Position numbers and translations under genes: made by a program. Under the pieces are notes generated by a model, which ran no database searches, had not been told where the DNA came from, and saw only the letters and a list, made by a program, of their open reading frames with translations. A stretch of DNA of 64,000 nt, from positions 468,040 to 532,039 of the forward strand of contig NW_005196094.1 in assembly GCF_000372725.1 (NCBI RefSeq), given 5' to 3'. Numbering within the stretch: position 1 is the stretch's first letter; every line of letters starts with the position of its first letter. The stretch comes from Emiliania huxleyi CCMP1516. Taxonomy: Eukaryota > Haptophyta > Isochrysidales > Noelaerhabdaceae. Of the stretch, positions 62,089 to 64,000 are shown one piece after another.

Positions 62089-64000
62089 ATGCATGGCCCC
62101 ACGCCGCCGAACAGGCCGCGCGGCACGACGGATGGCGGCAAGACGTGTGCTGTCTGCGAGAAGCCATCGACCACGCGATGCTCAAAGTGCAAGGAGGTGA
62201 TGTACTGCTCGGTTGAATGCCAGAGGCTCGGTGCGCGTGCGCCCCGCCACTGCGGCCGCACCTCCACCCCGCATGACTGCCTTGCCGACCCGGCCTTCGC
62301 TCGCGCGCAGATTGGAAGGCGGGCCACAAGCAGGTGTGCTGCAGCGGCACCAGCGCCAGCGCGCTGGCCGCAAAGTCGGCGGCCGCGGCGGCGCTTCCAC
62401 CTCCGTGGGAGCCGTTCAAGCCCGACCCCGAGGTGGAGGCGCTGATTGACGAGGGCGCGGCCGCGCCCGTGACGGGGATGGCCAACGTGGGCAACACGTG
62501 CTTCCTCAACGTCGTCGTGCAGTGCCTCTTCCACGGCCCGCTCTGGCACTACATGCAGCGCGGCCTGCCGCGGCACAAGCCGCCGGCGGAGCACGAGCAG
62601 GGTTGCGGCGAGCCGGACTGCGTGATCTGCGAGCTCAACGAGCTGGTCAGGATGTACGCCAACCCGGGCGCGCGCAAGTGGATCGCGCCGCGCTCGGTCG
62701 TGCGGAAGACTTTGTCCGCGTGCGCCGGCATCGGGGTGGACTTTGGTCGGATGCACGACTCGCACGAGTTCGCCATCGCGGGCATCATCAACCGGCTGCT
62801 CAACGCCAACCTGCGCGGTGCGCCCGAGGCGAGCGGCAGCGACGAGTACGACTGCCTCGAGTGCCAGACGCTGCAGCACCACCTCTTCGGGGCTCTGCGC
62901 GCGCCGCTCCGCGAGAAGATGAGCCGAGGCCGGAGGGACGGGGCGGGCTGAGGCGGTGTGTGTGTGTGTCAGGTACGCGAGCGTGGTCACATGCGAGAGC
63001 TGCGGCCACCAGACCGGGCGCATGCAGCGAGACGCGAACGGGTTCACCCTTGCCCTCACCGGTGCTCGCGCCGCCGCGTGGCGGGAGGCGGAGGGCGAGG
63101 CTGGCGGCGTGAGGGCGGCTGTCCGCACATAGGCCGCACGCCAGAGACGCCGGAGACGGGGCTGCGCGCGTGGGTGCGCGGCGCGGCGCAGCGGGTCGGG
63201 GAGAGGGTGGGTGTGGTGCGCCGCTCCTCGCGCGGCCGTTGCCGTCGCGCCTCCCGCCGCTTGCTCACTTGGCTGCGGTGCGAGCGGCGCTGTAGGTCGA
63301 GGGGACGAGCGAGAGCGTCGAGGAGCTTCTCAAGTTCGACTTCGAAGGCGAGGCACTTCCTAGACACTGCCTAGACACTTCCTAGACTTCCTAGAGCTTC
63401 TCAAGTTCGACTTCGAAGGCGAGGCACTTCCTAGACACTGCCTAGACACTTCCTAGACTTCCTAGACTTCCTAGAGCTTCTCAAGTTCGACTTCGAAGGC
63501 GAGGCACTTCCTAGACACTGCCTAGACACTTCCTAGACTTCCTAGAGCTTCTCAAGTTCGACTTCGAAGGCGAGGCACTTCCTAGACACTGCCTAGACAC
63601 TTCCTAGACTTCCTAGAGCTTCTCAAGTTCGACTTCGAAGGCGAGGCACTTCCTAGACACTGCCTAGACACTTCCTAGACTTCCTAGAGCTTCTCAAGTT
63701 CGACTTCGAAGGCGAGGCCTGGCCGAGACACAGACGAGGCCCGGCCGAGACGCGGCTGAGAAGCAGCCGAGCTGCTCACGCCTCGCCCTCCCTCCAAAGG
63801 TGAGTCGCTCGAAGACTACAAGTGCGACGGGTGCGGCAAAAAGGCGCGAGCCGATGCCCCTCCCCGCATCCGCACGGCCTGCTCGCCGCGCCTACCCCCT
63901 CCTCTCCTCTCCGCCTCCGCCTCCCTCCCGACCAACCGCTGCGCCCCCCGCTCCGCCGCCGCAGATGGACGAGATGGACGGCAAGCGGATCGTCAAGAGG
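62089..64000 (+). CDS. Ubiquitin-specific protease with N-terminal MYND zinc finger (partial, runs off the right edge)
   Basis: Exons 62089-62230, 62311-62896, 62973-63108 (end probable), 63296-63347, 63800 to about 63844, and one from about 63965 to the edge. The MYND finger is split by the first intron: CAVCEKPSTTRCSKCKEVMY-C-S-VECQRL|DWKAGHKQVC. The USP Cys box is MANVGNTCFLNVVVQCLFHG (nucleophile codon 62499-62501); the QDxHEF-type box reads FGRMHDSHEFAIAGIINRLL. The zinc ribbon is rebuilt across the 62897-62972 GC-AG intron as HHLFGAL|YASVVTCESCGHQTG and across the 63348-63799 GC-AG intron as LLKFDFEG|ESLEDYKCDGCGKK. This is the plant UBP15-19/animal USP-with-MYND arrangement; it removes ubiquitin. 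The catalytic His box lies beyond the window. Start ATG 62089 gives 17 residues before the finger. Confidence 0.85.
63323..63720 (+). repeat. 71-bp tandem array carrying an exon's 3' end and splice donor
   Basis: Six copies starting GAGCTTCTCAAGTTCGACTT (63323, 63394, 63474, 63545, 63616, 63687); period 71 bp, once 80. The first copy is the real 3' end of the USP exon; the others lie in the following intron and each repeats CGAAG|GCGAGG, a strong GC-type donor. Confidence 0.9.

Noticed and set aside
61131..63128. 665-codon open frame on the minus strand
   Set aside because: It lies opposite the well-supported MYND/USP exons and the duplicated repeat; GC-rich antisense shadow.

Overview
The window is nuclear DNA from a GC-rich unicellular alga, most likely a haptophyte of the Emiliania type. 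The lineage is inferred, not proven. The evidence is: split genes with short introns (about 66-190 nt), many of which start with GC instead of GT; several proteins with plastid-like leaders (fibrillin, ABC1-type kinase, CpcT/CpeT-like protein, ClpS); gene density of about one per 3-4 kb; abundant short dispersed repeats, microsatellites and minisatellites; and one 100-base assembly gap (48070-48169).

Layout. 1-8.5 kb: a sugar transporter of the MFS type (minus), a DUF218/YdcF-like membrane protein (plus) and an SGNH-hydrolase-like protein (minus), set among repeats. 8.5-13.8 kb: no convincing gene, only interspersed repeats, including a TA-flanked inverted-repeat element present in two copies. 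13.8-30 kb is the gene-rich core: ABC1/UbiB kinase, CpcT/CpeT-like protein, an F-box plus RPEL-repeat protein, gamma-tubulin complex component 5, a PP2C phosphatase (divergent from GCP5), a plastid fibrillin and an SRA-YDG domain protein. 30-38 kb: a proline-rich membrane protein, a decayed LINE-type endonuclease and a 1.1-kb element with very long inverted termini. 38-46 kb: a glutathione transferase, a three-exon DDE-transposase-like gene, an S51 peptidase and a membrane protein. 47-50 kb: THO complex subunit 1, interrupted by the gap and by a second copy of the neighbouring membrane-protein gene. 51-56 kb: a ClpS-like adaptor ORF whose stop codon overlaps by one base the start of a protein with three AAA+ modules. 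56-62 kb: a tandemly duplicated element whose second copy holds about 39 copies of a 99-bp minisatellite. 62-64 kb: a MYND-type ubiquitin protease that runs off the right edge.

The genes do not form one operon-like pathway. The most striking functional juxtaposition is ClpS with the triple AAA+ protein: ClpS proteins deliver N-degron substrates to AAA+ unfoldases, and here the two reading frames touch (TGATG). The other main theme is genome dynamics: an intron that seems to derive from a duplicated exon junction, a tandem array of an exon's 3' end carrying six GC splice donors, an inverted-repeat element with a clean 7-bp target duplication, and a transposase with a recognisable D-D-E pattern.
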